From positions 23,463,501-23,527,500 of the forward strand of contig BSWB01000001.1 of NCBI GenBank assembly GCA_033239125.1: a stretch of DNA of 64,000 nt, written 5' to 3'. This stretch comes from Fagopyrum homotropicum (taxonomy: Eukaryota; Streptophyta; Magnoliopsida; Caryophyllales; Polygonaceae). Made by a program: the position numbers and the translations under genes. Positions 12,572 to 23,341 of the stretch are shown here, in pieces. How positions within the stretch are numbered: position 1 is the first letter of the stretch; each line of letters begins with the position of its first letter. A model generated the notes under the pieces. It had not been told where the DNA came from, did no database searches, and saw nothing but the letters and a program-made list of their open reading frames with translations.

Positions 12572-13925
12572 TGTAATAACCGGAATTTTTAAACTCCGTT
12601 AAACCTGAATTTAACCGATTCCCGAAATGCCAATCTTAAATAAATAAGTACATAAATTAAAAGTAAAATAAAACGAGTGTTATTTCTATCATTTTATGTG
12701 ACATTAATTCACATAAAATGACGAAACCTTGTAATCGGAAATAAAGTACGCACCTAAAATAAAAATAATAATAAATTAGATAATACGGAATTTAATTCCG
12801 TATTATATAACTTCCCGTACCTAACCAGAATCCGGGCGAGTAACGAGTTCCTATTCCGTTCTAATAAGAAAGCAGGACGGATGTGGGCCACTACGAGGCC
12901 CAATTATCAGCCCATCTCATAATCAAATCCTAACCCTAATTCCCTCTTAACCTAATCCTACCTAATTATCCTTCTAACCTCCTGATTGCCGTTCCTGCTG
13001 CTTCCTTCTCGCAAAACGATCGAACACCAGCAACATCACGCTGCCGCCGGACCTTCCTGCAACCGCTGCCACCGAGCCCTGCGCCGCCTTCCGCCGATCG
13101 CCGCCGTAAGTCCGGTAAGACCGCGCCTCCCTTCTCCTCCTTCCGTTCCTTCTCTGCGTCCCTTCGCTGTTCCGAAACTCACCTACCGCCGACCGCTGCA
13201 GTAGGTCCGAAGACGACGCCGCCTTCCCTCGTCACTGACCGCCGTGCTACCGCCGAGCCGGTCGTCGTCCTGCAGCAACCGCGCGAGCCAGCGCCTCCGT
13301 CGACTCCGGTAAGTGCTGCTCTCCTCCCCTCGTTGTTATTCCCTCCTCACCTCTGTTGATCGAGACTCACCGCAGCCTTCGGCTTTCCCGCAGCAGTAGC
13401 AATCGACCACCAGGGGGGCCGCCGGAACGCCAGCCTATCGCCGCCGGAACGCCAGCCCATCGACGCCGGACTACAGCCGGTAAGATCCTCCTTCGGTTCT
13501 TCTTCCCTCCTGTTGCCTGCGAGTATAATTGCGAGTTTTATACGTGTATAATTAAGATAGGATACGTATATATTTGAGATTGTATACGTATATATTTGAG
13601 TTGGAATAATTATATAAATTGATATGGAATACGTATATAAACTGAGTTTGAGTACGTATATAGACAATAGATTGGAGGTGGTACGGTTATGCAGTAAGGT
13701 AGGTAAGGGTGGTTGTGTGAGCGTATATAGGAGTTGTGTATGCCGAGTATATAAATATACGTATATATATATATATATATATATATTATATGAAATAAAA
13801 GTGTACATAAGTGATTTAAAGTTATACATGTAGATCGATATATATAAATCTAAAGTTATACATGTAGATCGATATATATAAATCTACTCATATGAATGTG
13901 AGTTTGGAAAATATCATGTATGTAG

Positions 13926-13996
<71 letters not shown>

Positions 13997-15135
13997 CCGA
14001 ATGGTTACGGATTTAATATGAATGGAAGGAAAGGTTAGAGTATGTACCTACGTATACATACATTTAGAAGAGTAAAGTAATAATCGGGAAGTAAGGAGGG
14101 GTTTTGGTTCTTTGAGGAGTTTTAGGGTGTAACTTATAACCTTTTGGAACTATCAAAGGAAATTGAGAGTTTCTAAATTAAACTTCGAGAATTTACAATA
14201 CTAAGGGTAAAATGGTCTTTTACCATAAGAGAGTTTTTTCCGTACTTCCTTCGCATGAGGTTGGACGTCGAGATGTGATTTTGATACACATGCCTTATTT
14301 GACAGGCGTTTGAGTTACCACGAGTACGGACTGTTTGAGACGTGTTAGAGTATATTTTGACTCAGGTAAGTCCTTGCGACTTACTTAGCTAGTTTCTGGA
14401 TATTAGTTGAGTGATAGTGGTTGTGTGTGCTATGTGTGTGTTTTAATAATAATAACTTGCTAGGACGACTGTTATTATTATGTTTAAGGCCCAAGTGTAT
14501 GTGTAACGGGCCGTGACATCACTGCCCAGCTTTGACAGGAGACTGAGAGGTTCTCTATACCCAGACCAGGCAGGTACAAGGTGAGATGCATCGGATCCAT
14601 TCCTGATGGTTACACGGGGGCGGAGGCGAGGTTTGAGAATCCCTCGTGTCACAAAATAAGTATCATTAGCGTGAAAGAGTAACTTAACTCAAGATAATAA
14701 AATTGACTTGTTTGAAAGCATGATGGGTGTTTATATTTTTATGTGTGTGTGCTACTATTATTCTGCTAATATTTAGATAACTAGCTAACGGTTCCTCTTG
14801 TTGTGTTTTTAGTTTTACCGCAGGTTAGACCAATAGCTGAGTGATCCGGAAGTAGTGGTCAGCCGGGTCTCCGTACTCCTTAGAATGGGGGTTGAGGTTG
14901 TGTTTGTCTTTTCTTTCTTTTGGTTAAGACAATTGTTTGTTTCTTTATTTAAGTACTTTAGGCTGTTAGACCGTGTTGCATTCATTACCTTAAAAATACT
15001 ATTTTATGAATTTCGGTTTTCTTTATTTGTGTCTTGTTGCAAGATCCTAGTAATATTGTTGTCAAACTGAGGTCGGGACCCATTGTGAGGTCCTAACCAG
15101 TAATGTCCCGAGTTCTGAGAATTCGGGGTGTTACA
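12572..15135 (+). repeat. 3' LTR of the Tekay element
   Basis: This 2564-bp LTR is homologous to 4551-7167. It lacks the MITE of the 5' copy and instead shows a pure TA run (13927-13991). It has a short local duplication (about 13817-13883, a 34-bp unit with GTTATACATGTAGATCG). It also keeps about 240 bp (14681-14920) that the 5' LTR has lost. It is followed by the target duplication TCGTC. Confidence 0.95.
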
Positions 15136-15140
15136 TCGTC

Positions 15141-15431
15141 TCTCTAGACGGCGCGCCATTTATTGGTTCGAACCACTCCTTTTTCAAAAAAAAAAAAAAA
15201 AAACCGTAATTCTGAATTTTTATTTAAGATGACGTAGACAAATATTGATCGGTATTGCGTTGATCATAGTTATTATTGTTTAAACCGTGTCATCAACACA
15301 TGTCATATAGACGGATAAAACAAACAACCACAAGGGCACAAATGAACAAATTCCTAAAGTGCAGGTTTTTTTTCCTCACAATAGTCTGAACGAATTCGAA
15401 CTCCTTTCTCCATCTCCTTACTCTCTCCCAA
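15141..15431. other. Short interval between Tekay LTR and pfkB gene
   Basis: It starts with a small hairpin (CGTCTCTCTAGACG) next to a GGCGCGCC palindrome, then an A-run (about 15187-15203), and leads into the pfkB 5' region. Any native promoter must lie here or within or beyond the retrotransposon, which has moved the upstream DNA about 10.6 kb away. Confidence 0.6.
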
Positions 15432-18400
15432 ATGAGTAGCCTCACCGGAGTAACCAAATCCCTAATCCCTTTCAACGCCTTATCACCGCCACCCTCTCTC
15501 GCCCTCCCTCAAACCTCCGACCAGTTCCTCTCCGCATCCCGATCTTGCGGAATTCCCGCCTTTTTCTCCTCCCGGAAGATTCCAATCTTTAATTGCAAAC
15601 GAACTGAGGTTGTTTCCATTCCCAATCGGAGTCGCCATTCTTCTTCTTCAACCAATTCATCCCATCTCTACTCCAGATGCTCCTCAAGAAACTTCGATAT
15701 CGCGACTCTTGGAAACCTATGTGTTGATATCGTTCTTAATGTGCCGGAGCTACCTCCAGAGCCGAAGCCGGAGAGGAAGGCTTATATGGATAAATTGGCC
15801 GCTTCTCCGCCCGATGAGGTTTGCTGTTGATGATTTCATTTACTTGTCATGTTTTATTTTGTTCTTCTTTGTGTAGAGTTTTTAATTAAAAATATGTTTG
15901 TATAGTCATGAGTCTAGATATCATTGACTTCAATACATCCTTGTTTTTCTGGTTTCATTTCGGTAGGGTTTTGGGTTTATGCTGAATTAGATTGCAGGTA
16001 AGGGGAAAAGGTTTGAGATTAGCATTGCCTTTGTATAGGGGAAACATACTTTCTCGTTTGATTAAATTTAAGGAGGGGGAGTTGAAAAGATTTTGATCGA
16101 AATGAGGGTTTGGATTATTTCAAATGGTGGAATTTGTATATCCATACTTTACTTTTTTTATATTTTTTTTTTATCGACTATGATATCCCTAGAAATCCAC
16201 CAATATCGAATTCTTATCCCTCAAGCATTTTGTCACCCTCCTTTTCATGTACTCATGTCTTTATCTCTCCAATGTACTGTTTCGAGTTCTATTTTCAATA
16301 TATTATTTGTGTCTCCCCTTTGATATGCGTCTCATACTTCAGCGATTGAAAAATGTTAACAAGGACCTCTCTTTGGTCTGTACGTTTAAGAAGTCATATC
16401 AAAGTCCCAAGATGTTTTGCTGTTATGTTTGGGTCTGTACAGTTTTAACGACCTTTCTTTGTTATATAATTGCTAATTTTTTGCAATGATAGGCCATTAA
16501 AACTTCTTTAATTAGTTGCCACTGGGTAGTTATTTGTGTTTACAGTTTTTCAGTATCTGATATCCATAGCTATGTGAAAGGAACTATCAAATTTGTGAGT
16601 GTAAGATTGGATTGTTGTGTTATGTTCTTGATTAATGTTAAATCATGTGTGAAGTAGCTAAGGTTGTAGGAACTGCAGATGTGGTTTTTAGATTGGATTT
16701 GCACTTTAGCTGTGCATTATCTTACTAGTTTTGTGAGACAAGTTGTGGGATCTTGTTTAACTTTTGGTGCATTTTATGCACAGATGCTTGAAAACGGGCC
16801 TCTTGGAGCTCTGATACCTTAACTTTGACATTTTAGCTGTTAATAATACTTCAAAATAGGGATGAAAAATCCTGCAATATGCTCTTCTTCATTTAAATTG
16901 GATACCTTCTCCGTCCTTATATCATCACATGTGTGATCTAACTATCAGAATATTATGACTCCTCTATAATTGTTATAAGTTGCCCATTTTGTTATAGGAG
17001 TTTAGTTAAAGACAAATCAGACAATATTCTTCCATTCTAAAGAGAAAATTCTAATATGGTTAAGTAGACTACCTTGCTTTTGTTAAATTCTTTTTATATA
17101 TATTTTTTTCGAATGAGTGGGAACTCTTGTCTTGATTTCTATTAGTTGATAAATATATTTCCTCACTGTTTTTTTGCGTTGGTAGTTGCTTGCTGAATTT
17201 TGTACTGTTTTGATATCTTGATGTACCTCATCATCTTGCTAAACACAAGTATCAGATATAAGATATCAATCTCATACCCCGATACCGGTATCTGATGCAC
17301 CGATTTCAGGATATGGGTACCAAACAGACCCTACGAGTTGTTTTGTTTTCTCTTTTAAATAAAAGAACCAAGCAAACAAGATATTGCTTTTATGTAAAGG
17401 GGATCGATAACATATTTGTGCTAATCACTTTCTGTAGAAGTATTGGGAAGCTGGGGGCAATTGCAATACCTTAATAGCGGCTGCTAGGTTGGGCCTGAAG
17501 TGTGTGACAATAGGACACGTGGGTAACGAGATTTATGGCCAATTTCTCCTTGATGTGCTGCGTGACGAGGGAATTAATATAGTTGGGATGAATGAGGAAA
17601 TTGATGGTGTAAATTGCTTGGGTGCTGATTATGAGACACTTCTGTGCTGGGTTCTGGTTGACCCTTTTCAAAGACATGGTTTTTGCAGGTACTGAGAACT
17701 TTTTTTCTCTTTGAATAGTCATATTATAAACTCTCTTGACTAATAACGTCTTGTTATCCTCTTCTTTTTTTAAGTCTGTTTATAACAATTTGTACATGTT
17801 TGTTTGTTTTGATGTAACATTTGATTTTTCATGTTATGTTTTACCAGTCGACTTGATTTTACTGAGAAGCCTGCATTTAATTGGATGAATTCACTGACTG
17901 GAGAAGTGAAGATGGCTATTCAGCGATCAAAGATTTTATTTGTCAATGGATATGGTTTTGATGAGTTGTCACCCGGGTTGATTGTCTCAGCTCTAAACTA
18001 TGCTGCTGCAGTTGGTACTTGTGTTTTCTTTGATCCCGGACCACGTGGAAAGTCTCTCTCTAATGGAACGCCTGAACAGCAAATGGCTTTAAGTGAGTTT
18101 TTGAAGATGAGCGATGTTCTTCTTCTAACTTCAGATGAGGTTTACGTTTACCTTGTAACTTGGCAAAAGTCTCTGCAAAATCTTTATTTTTTCTCTTTCC
18201 TAGCTTCATTTAAATCTTCTTTTCAACCACAGCACATGGTTTACTCTTATAGCTAATCACTTTGCTTCTATACGATGGTGTAGGCTGAATCATTGACCGG
18301 AATGACAGATCCAATATTGGCCGGGAAAGAATTGCTCAAACAAGGAGTACGCACAAAATGGGTGGTCATCAAAATGGGCTCTAGCGGCTCAGCTCTGATA

Positions 18401-19084
18401 TCTTTCTCAAGCATATCGTGTGCACCAACATTTAAGGTAAAGTATTGAAATGTCACTTTGTTGTCTTCAATTGTGCCTTCACCTCATAGTTTTCACAGTA
18501 AATTTTTATATGTTAATAAACATGTTTTTGGTTGCAACCGATTCAGATTGGATGGCTAGTATTTTGTTTCTAATCATCAAAATTTTCCTGAATTTATGTC
18601 ACTGAATTGTATCTCTAATCTTAAGCTGACGTCAACAAACTTGAGTCCAAAGCAAATGTATCAAAAATCTTAATTGCCATCTCTACTTTTTTTATTTATT
18701 TAGGTGAACGTCATTGACACTGTGGGGTGTGGAGATAGTTTTGTTGCTGCAATTGCATATGGATTCGTGCATCAAATGTCAATGGTCCACACATTGGCGC
18801 TTGCGAATGCAGTGGGTGCTGCCACTGCCATGGGCTGTGGGGCTGGTAGAAATGTCGCCACTTTGGAACAAGTAAAAAAACTTATTACATCTGGTGATTT
18901 AAATGATGATTTTTCATGGAAAGAGGCCCTTAATGACTGTTTGGATGATGAAGAAGTCACAGTGCTAGCAAAAGAATCTGGGGATGGAAAGGATGGTAAG
19001 TTAATACATTTGTCTATTAATGAAGTAGTACCTGAGGTGATTGATAAGCTTGAATCCACCCGGGTTCAAGTGGTCCCTTCTTAA
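15432..19084 (+). CDS. pfkB-family carbohydrate/nucleoside kinase, predicted plastid protein, five exons
   Basis: This ribokinase-like enzyme would transfer phosphate from ATP to a sugar or nucleoside; the substrate is unknown. Exons: 15432-15818, 17438-17688, 17848-18139, 18284-18436 and 18704-19084. All introns are GT-AG and the phases agree, giving 487 residues. The first 85 residues are Ser/Pro-rich and look like a chloroplast transit peptide. The kinase core starts at IATLGNLCVDIVL. It has the EAGGNCNTLIAAARLG substrate-side motif at the start of exon 2, FFDPGPRGKSL in exon 3, and pfkB signature 2, DTVGCGDSF, with the catalytic Asp in exon 5. It resembles the Arabidopsis At4g28706-type protein (recalled, not searched). 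Intron 1 is long (about 1.6 kb). No defects are visible. Confidence 0.92.
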
Positions 19085-20580
19085 CAGAGTTTGGGGCATA
19101 CTTTATCCATTTGACTTAGAGGCAATTATTAACAATTATCACCTTTTTGCGCTAGAATTTGAAGTTACAAAGATATATTGAGGGGTTTGAACTCATCATA
19201 GGATACAATTAGATTAGCAATATTAATGTGCTCATGTGTCATGCTTCTTGTTGGATTTTCTACAAGTTTTAGTGTATTTCTCTATAGAGCCGGGCCAATC
19301 ATGTTAGGAGTAGAGGGTGATATAGGAGTATTATGTTATTATTGTATCAAAAACTGTGCGATTCTGAACCGGCGTTCGGTTTCGTGTTCGGATGTTCCAT
19401 GGTTGATCAGTGGCTGTTTATTTTTGTACTTTGGGGGTAGTCGAAGTGATGCAAGTACTGCTTTTGAATCTCCATCTGTATCGTCTTCTCATCTCTCCCT
19501 CACAACTTCACAAGCCATTTTTTTAAATAAAAAAACTTGGAGCAAGCTGTGATATTTGGATTGCCCATTGTAGGATTATATGAAAGCAGTTGTGAATTGG
19601 CAGTTTATGTTGCGAGGAAATGCTGATATTAATTGGCTTTGATTGGATTGCTTCAATTTAATTGTGTGGTACAATGAGACAAAAGTGCAGTTACCACTAG
19701 TGTACTGATTAGTGATTAGAGTGCATATGTTGCAACTGAATTACTTGCTGTCTGCAGCTTTATAGTTATCGGCACCTATCTATTCATTTGCGTGCACTCA
19801 ATAACTTGCTTTCATAGACTTTGATCACTAACGATTTTTAAAAAATAGTTATGAATTTTTATTTTTATTATGTTTTGGTGAAAGTAAGATAACAAACGAT
19901 TTTAAAAATAGTTATGATAAATTTTTTTTATTATGTTTTATTGAAAGTAAAATTTTGTGTGTGATATGGTCAAATAAATCTATTACAAAATAATAATGAT
20001 GTAGTACAAAAGATTTGATGGCTTAATTAAAGAAGAGGAGATTGTAAAAAAATAAATTGCTTGAAAAACCGTGAGGTCACTTATTACAAGTGTTGTTTGT
20101 TTTAGTATAAGTATGTGAATTGCTAGATCCAATGACAATGATTTATTGATGGCTTAATTAAGGGTGATTTTAATATTTGTAAGGATAAAATGGCTAATTA
20201 GACCTTTTATCACTATTATTCAATTAATAGTATCCATGAAATAAATTCATTAAGTAAATATACCCCTAAATTTTTAGGGTTTAAACAATGAGAGGAAATT
20301 AGCCCACGCGACATTTTGTGCCAAAATTACCGTGTTTTTTAAATTTCTACTCTCTTCATATTTGTCTATTTCTTCTTTTTCATGGCAGTTACGATAAAAT
20401 ATGACAACAAAATATCATGAAAACGCTAAGTTGTACTCTCTCTTCCTATGATCTTTCACACACAATCCTCCCAAACAGATTTGAAAAGCGCTAAGTTCGC
20501 CAACTCTAATTCGACATCTTCTTTTCTATTAAAATCTGTCATGCCATGAAATCAATATCCCTACTTTGATGTGATTTTGG
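19085..20580. other. 3' flank of pfkB gene and non-coding DNA with a 65-bp tandem duplication
   Basis: The first 450 bp are probably 3' UTR; a 108-codon open frame at 19226-19552 has no recognisable domain. A unit of about 65 bp (AACGATTTTTAAAAA...TTATGTTTTGGTGAAAGTAA) occurs at 19829-19887 and again at 19894-19951. The remainder is AT-rich with no gene seen. Confidence 0.5.
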
Positions 20581-20596
20581 TATTAAGAAATATGTT

Positions 20597-20950
20597 TGTA
20601 TCAACATGTTTCTAATATGCTCATTTCTGGTAAGCATGCATGTTCTTTTTCTAGTATTGCGCATTATCTCTAATCATGGTATTGTTTTTTTTTTTTCTAA
20701 TGTTTATGGTATTGTTTAGGTGGTGTGTTTCTAGTATCCTCATTTCTAGTATGTATACGTGCTTTGTTTCTAGTATTCCACATTATCTTTAAATAATCAT
20801 AATTTTGGTATTATTTTTCTCTAGTACGCATTCGTGTTATGTTTTTGATATTGTTTATGTGGTGTGTTTCTAGTATGCTCACTTCTGGTATAAGTAGTGC
20901 TCTGTTTTTGGTATTGTGCATTATCTTTGAATAATCATTTTTCTAGTATT
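20597..20950. repeat. Imperfect tandem repeat, three units of about 120-140 bp
   Basis: The phrase GTTTCTAGTATGCTCATTTCTGG appears, with small changes, near 20608, 20725 and 20866. Each copy is followed by variants of GCATTATCTTTGAATAATCAT and TTTTGGTATTG. Units differ in length, so the array is old. Confidence 0.6.
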
Positions 20951-20984
20951 TATGTTTTTCTGGTGTTTACAGTACTTGTTAGGC

Positions 20985-21251
20985 ATGACTCATATCCAAA
21001 TCGTCGTTTATTGTGGAGGAGAATGGAATTTTGTGGAAGGTGTATGGAGATATATGGGGGATAAGGTAGTGAGCAAACCCGTTATTCTGAGAGATCTTGT
21101 TATCCTACCCGACCTCCTGATGTTAATCGCAAAAAACGAAATTAGGAGATCGATTGGTGAAGTTGAAGAGTCCAAGCGTGATGTTGATGAGAACTATCGC
21201 CGGCAAAGACAATCGAAATGGGAGAGAAAGATTGGTCACCGGAGAGAATGA
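20985..21251 (+). pseudogene. Possible N-terminal piece of a MULE (MuDR-type) transposase
   Basis: An 88-codon open frame begins MTHIQIVVYCGGEW, followed by a short beta-rich segment (FVEGVWRYMGDK) and LRDLV. This resembles the small N-terminal domain found before the MULE transposase in plants. No DDE transposase domain follows, and the C-terminal half is charged (EVEESKRDVDENYRRQRQ). It could instead be a chance frame. The next 240 bases to about 21490 hold nothing else I recognise. Confidence 0.35.
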
Positions 21252-21490
21252 AATGCGAGGCAGAGAGAAATTGTAGAGAGAAGCGAGAAGTGCGAGAGAG
21301 AAATTGGGTATCTGAAAGGTTGTTTGGTTTGAAACACAGAGGGAGCTAGTATAGGTGTGTTATAGACTGGGTTAAAATCCGCCCAATTATTTTAACCTAA
21401 AATCAATTAGAGTGGGTAAAAATTAGAGGGGTTTACAAAACAAAAGCCCATAAAAAGAGCCTATTTCACCCAATACTTTCATTTAGTGTT

Positions 21491-22317
21491 TTAGATGTTC
21501 CTTTTTGCATTCCAAATTACGGATGCAATATGATCACGAATATGACCCATTCCTCTATCGTTGTCATTGTTGTCTCCACATCTTCTACCTCGTTTTGGCT
21601 TGTTGTTGGCAAGTCCTCCTCATCTTCTAACAAATCATCATACCCCGAGTATAAGCGAATGAAGTTGTGTAAGGCAAAACAAGCAAGATGGATGTCAACT
21701 TATGTGTAGTCCGGGTAACATGGCATAACAGATAACAACTTTCATCTCTTCTTTAAGATTCCAAAACAATGTTCAATACAACTTCTTAGGGACGAGTGTG
21801 CCTGGTTAAATGTTTCCTTTTTGTTGCTTGGAGGCTCAATATCAAACTGATTTAGGTGATACCATATCTTTGAATATGTTACTAGGAACCCCGATCTATC
21901 TGGATAACCTTAATCACAAAGGTACTATTTGTCGAGAGGTGGATTTGGGAAGTTGAGGTCGGGGTTGCAAGTGGCATTATCGAGAGCCTTCACATCATGA
22001 GTCGACCCTTCCCATCCAGACAGCACAAAAGTGAACTTCATATTAAAATCACACACGGCGAGGACACTGAGAGTGAACGTATGTTTCCGACCGACGAAAG
22101 GAACTTGCGAAACTTCTTCTATGCATGCACTAATATGGGTACCATCGAGACACTCAATGCAATCCTGAATTGCAATAACATACCGTTTATTAGTTAACAA
22201 ATGTAAGAACTTGGTAAAAGTTTTACATATCAAAAAATTATTTATGTTTACCTTAAAGTAATCCTTTTATCTCGGATCGGCAACAATGTGCGAAGGTGTT
22301 CTAGGAAAATTTGGGTT
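21491..22317 (-). pseudogene. PIF/Harbinger nuclease (DDE_Tnp_4 type) with one intron, decayed
   Basis: The minus strand encodes the catalytic half of a Harbinger transposase. After RTPSHIVADPR, a GT...AG intron (about 22255-22165) separates the upstream exon from DCIECLDGTHI (first Asp). Next come AVCDFNMKFTFVLSGWEGSTHD, then YLCD.GYPDRSGFL (second Asp), the HSSLRSCIEHCFGILK helix (Glu), LACFALHNFIR and a C-terminus near 21491 (RDHIASVIWN). Stops after the second Asp and in the helix region, plus a late frameshift, show it is dead. The intron position before the DGTH motif is usual in this family. The N-terminal domain is missing: a tandem repeat starts at 22319. Confidence 0.85.
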
Positions 22318-22318
22318 C

Positions 22319-23341
22319 CGGGGCCATCACACCGCAGAAAACGTGAACCACCAATTAGACCACCAAAGGTTTCAAGTGATGTTAACTTGAATGTATATCA
22401 AACTTTACCGAATGGAGGCGTTCTAAGTAGGGCTGTGCAAAATCGGACCGGACTGGTTCCGGTCCGGTCTACGGTCCAGGATTTTTTGAAAATCCGGGTT
22501 ACGGTCCGGTCCGGTTTTTAGACCGTATAAAACCGTAACCCGGGTTGGACCGTAAACTACGAATTTCCGGTTCGGTCCAGTTCGGTCCAATCCGGTCCAT
22601 TCCGGTCCGGTTTTGGACCGGAAAACCTCACCAAAATTGCACAATTAAGGTACAAACCGGTCCAATCCGCTCCGGTCCGGTCCGCAATATTTAAAATTGC
22701 ACAATTTATGTACAAACCGGTCCAACCCGAAACCGGACCGGTCAAGACCGGACCGTTACGGTCCGGTCCCGGTCCGGTCTACGGTCCAAGGTTTTCTTAA
22801 TTTACGGTCCACCGGTCCGGACCGTGTGCACAACCCTAGTTCTAAGCTCAAGGCCATCACACCGCAGCGAACGTGAACAACCTATTAAACCACCAAAGGT
22901 ATCAATTGATGTAAAAATGGATGTATCACCAACTTTACCAATTGAACATATTCTTAGCTCGGGGCCATCACACCGGGACGACCGTGGACCACCAATAAGA
23001 CCACCAAAGCTATCAAGTATTGTTAACTTGGATGTATATCAAACTTTACCGAGTGGAGGCATTCTAAGCTCAAGACCATCACACCGCGACGAACGTGAAC
23101 CACCAATAAGACCACCAAAGGTATCAAGTGATGTTAACTTGGATGTATATCAAACTTAACCGAATGGAGGCATTCTAAGCTCAGGACCATCACATCGCGG
23201 GAATGTGAACCACCAATAAGACCACCAAAGGTATCAAGTGACGTAAAAATGGATGTATATCCAACTTTACCGATTGAACGTATTTTTAGCTCAGAGCCAT
23301 CATACCGGGACGACCTTGAACCATCAATAAGACCACCAAAA
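22319..23341 (+). repeat. 111-bp coding-like tandem repeat, six units
   Basis: Units start at 22322, 22852, 22963, 23074, 23185 and 23295. Spacing is exactly 111 bp, except 110 bp before the last unit and 530 bp across the inserted MITE (530 minus 419 is 111). On the plus strand each unit reads as 37 residues built on PSHR-DEREPPIRPPKVSSD, VNLDVYQTLP and NGGILSS. Two tail types alternate: VNLDVYQTLPNGG in units 1, 3 and 4, and VKMDV.PTLPIE in units 2 and 5. One TAA in unit 4 and a one-base loss in unit 5 end the open frame. Function is unknown; it may be a decayed repeat protein or a non-coding minisatellite. Confidence 0.85.
22428..22838. mobile_element. hAT-type MITE rich in GGTCCGG, with 8-bp target duplication
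   Basis: A 411-bp insertion bounded by TAGGGCTGTGCA and TGCACAACCCTA (12-bp inverted ends, one mismatch) is flanked by GTTCTAAG at 22420-22427 and 22839-22846. The 8-bp duplication and TAGGG ends are typical of hAT elements. The interior has no coding capacity and is packed with CCGGTCCGGT-type repeats on both strands, so it can fold extensively. Confidence 0.93.

Larger units (their letters stand above)
4551..15135 (+). mobile_element. Complete Tekay/Del-type Ty3-gypsy chromovirus
   Basis: This full-length LTR retrotransposon of 10.6 kb has a 5' LTR (4551-7167), primer-binding site, one continuous gag-pol frame (7425-12365), purine tract and 3' LTR (12572-15135). Both LTRs run TGTAATAACC...GTGTTACA. 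The target-site duplication is perfect: TCGTC at 4546-4550 and 15136-15140. Long LTRs, domain order gag-PR-RT-RH-IN and a C-terminal chromodomain place it in the Tekay/Del lineage. Eight in-frame stops make it non-functional now. It lies about 300 bp upstream of the pfkB start codon in the same orientation. Confidence 0.95.

Noticed and set aside
19226..19552. 108-codon frame after the pfkB gene
   Set aside because: It lies in the probable 3' UTR, lacks domains, and has no exon-like borders.
20260..21445. Possible Mutator terminal inverted repeats (ACCCCTAAATTTTTAG near 20264 and a partial complement near 21418)
   Set aside because: The match is short and interrupted, and no 9-bp target duplication was found.
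22319..23341. Regular 111-bp repeats considered as a CRISPR-like array
   Set aside because: Units are contiguous with no unique spacers, the genome is eukaryotic, and no cas genes are present.
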